DNA of 64,000 nucleotides from Nocardiopsis ansamitocini (lineage in GTDB: Bacteria > Actinomycetota > Actinomycetes > Streptosporangiales > Streptosporangiaceae). Numbering within the stretch: position 1 is the first letter of the stretch; every line of letters begins with the position of its first letter. The position numbers were made by a program, and so were the translations under genes. The stretch is from the NCBI RefSeq assembly GCF_030268225.1, contig NZ_BSQG01000001.1:1291299-1355298 (forward strand). Direction: 5' to 3'. Below the pieces are notes generated by a model. It was not told the DNA's origin, did not search any database, and saw only the letters and a program-made list of their open reading frames with translations. Below, piece after piece: positions 63,978 through 64,000 of the stretch.

Positions 63978-64000
63978 GTCGGTTTCAGCCTAGCGGGCTG

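Overview
The window is a GC-rich chromosomal segment from a mycothiol-producing actinomycete. Codon third positions are overwhelmingly G or C, GTG and TTG starts are common, and several promoters look leaderless. Marker genes include mycothiol S-conjugate amidase, a class II fructose bisphosphatase, DUF6542, DUF4245, DUF3352, DUF4307, DUF1707 and SCO7613-type proteins, and a Thermobifida-like AA10 copper oxygenase. A member of the Nocardiopsaceae or a relative is my best guess; this is inference from family resemblance, not a measured placement. I see no insertion sequence, prophage, CRISPR array or rRNA gene.

Most of the window is a conserved actinobacterial core block. From memory, it corresponds gene for gene to the Mycobacterium tuberculosis interval that runs from fadA3/GDSL/cbs/pra/metB/greA/mca/thioredoxin-domain/Z-FPP synthase/phoH2 through fum/glpX/DUF4245 to xseB/xseA/ispH, with lineage-specific genes inserted between the shared ones.

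1-9.7 kb: an FkbM-type methyltransferase end, rmuC, a DUF6542 protein, ispH, an Ala/Pro-rich protein, a decayed patatin gene, xseAB, an acidic repeat protein, DUF4245, a TetR regulator and glpX. 9.8-20.7 kb: a DUF3352 protein, two ABC-2 export systems (one with an extracellular hydrolase fused to its ATPase), a cell-wall-anchored AA10 lytic polysaccharide monooxygenase, a DUF1707 protein and an MFS carrier. 20.9-31.6 kb: fumC, a secreted lysozyme-fold protein, a 1877-residue membrane protein, phoH2 and a Z-prenyl synthase. 31.8-34.7 kb: an ECF sigma factor diverging from a Ser/Thr kinase, and a lipoprotein. 34.8-42.8 kb: a thioredoxin-domain protein, mca with a small membrane protein, DUF4307, greA, an RDD protein, a secreted protein and a FIST protein. 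43-52.4 kb: a MoxR-type AAA/VWA pair, metB, a hexapeptide acyltransferase, cbs, a GDSL hydrolase and a thiolase. 52.6-60.5 kb: DUF4287, a Bax1-I protein, the proline catabolic genes putA and pruA with a divergent PucR-type regulator, an APC permease and an odd tRNA. 60.6-64 kb: a type II NADH dehydrogenase, exopolyphosphatase and DUF501.

Functional groups are visible. cbs and metB (transsulfuration) lie in the same region as mca (mycothiol detoxification). glpX and fumC serve central carbon metabolism. pruA, putA and the PucR protein form a proline-use unit with a palindrome between them. The NADH dehydrogenase has two sequences resembling the Rex redox operator upstream. The most unusual items are the LPXTG-anchored oxygenase, the hydrolase-ABC fusion, the short-variable-loop tRNA with a UAA anticodon, and the palindrome-rich sigma/kinase promoter.
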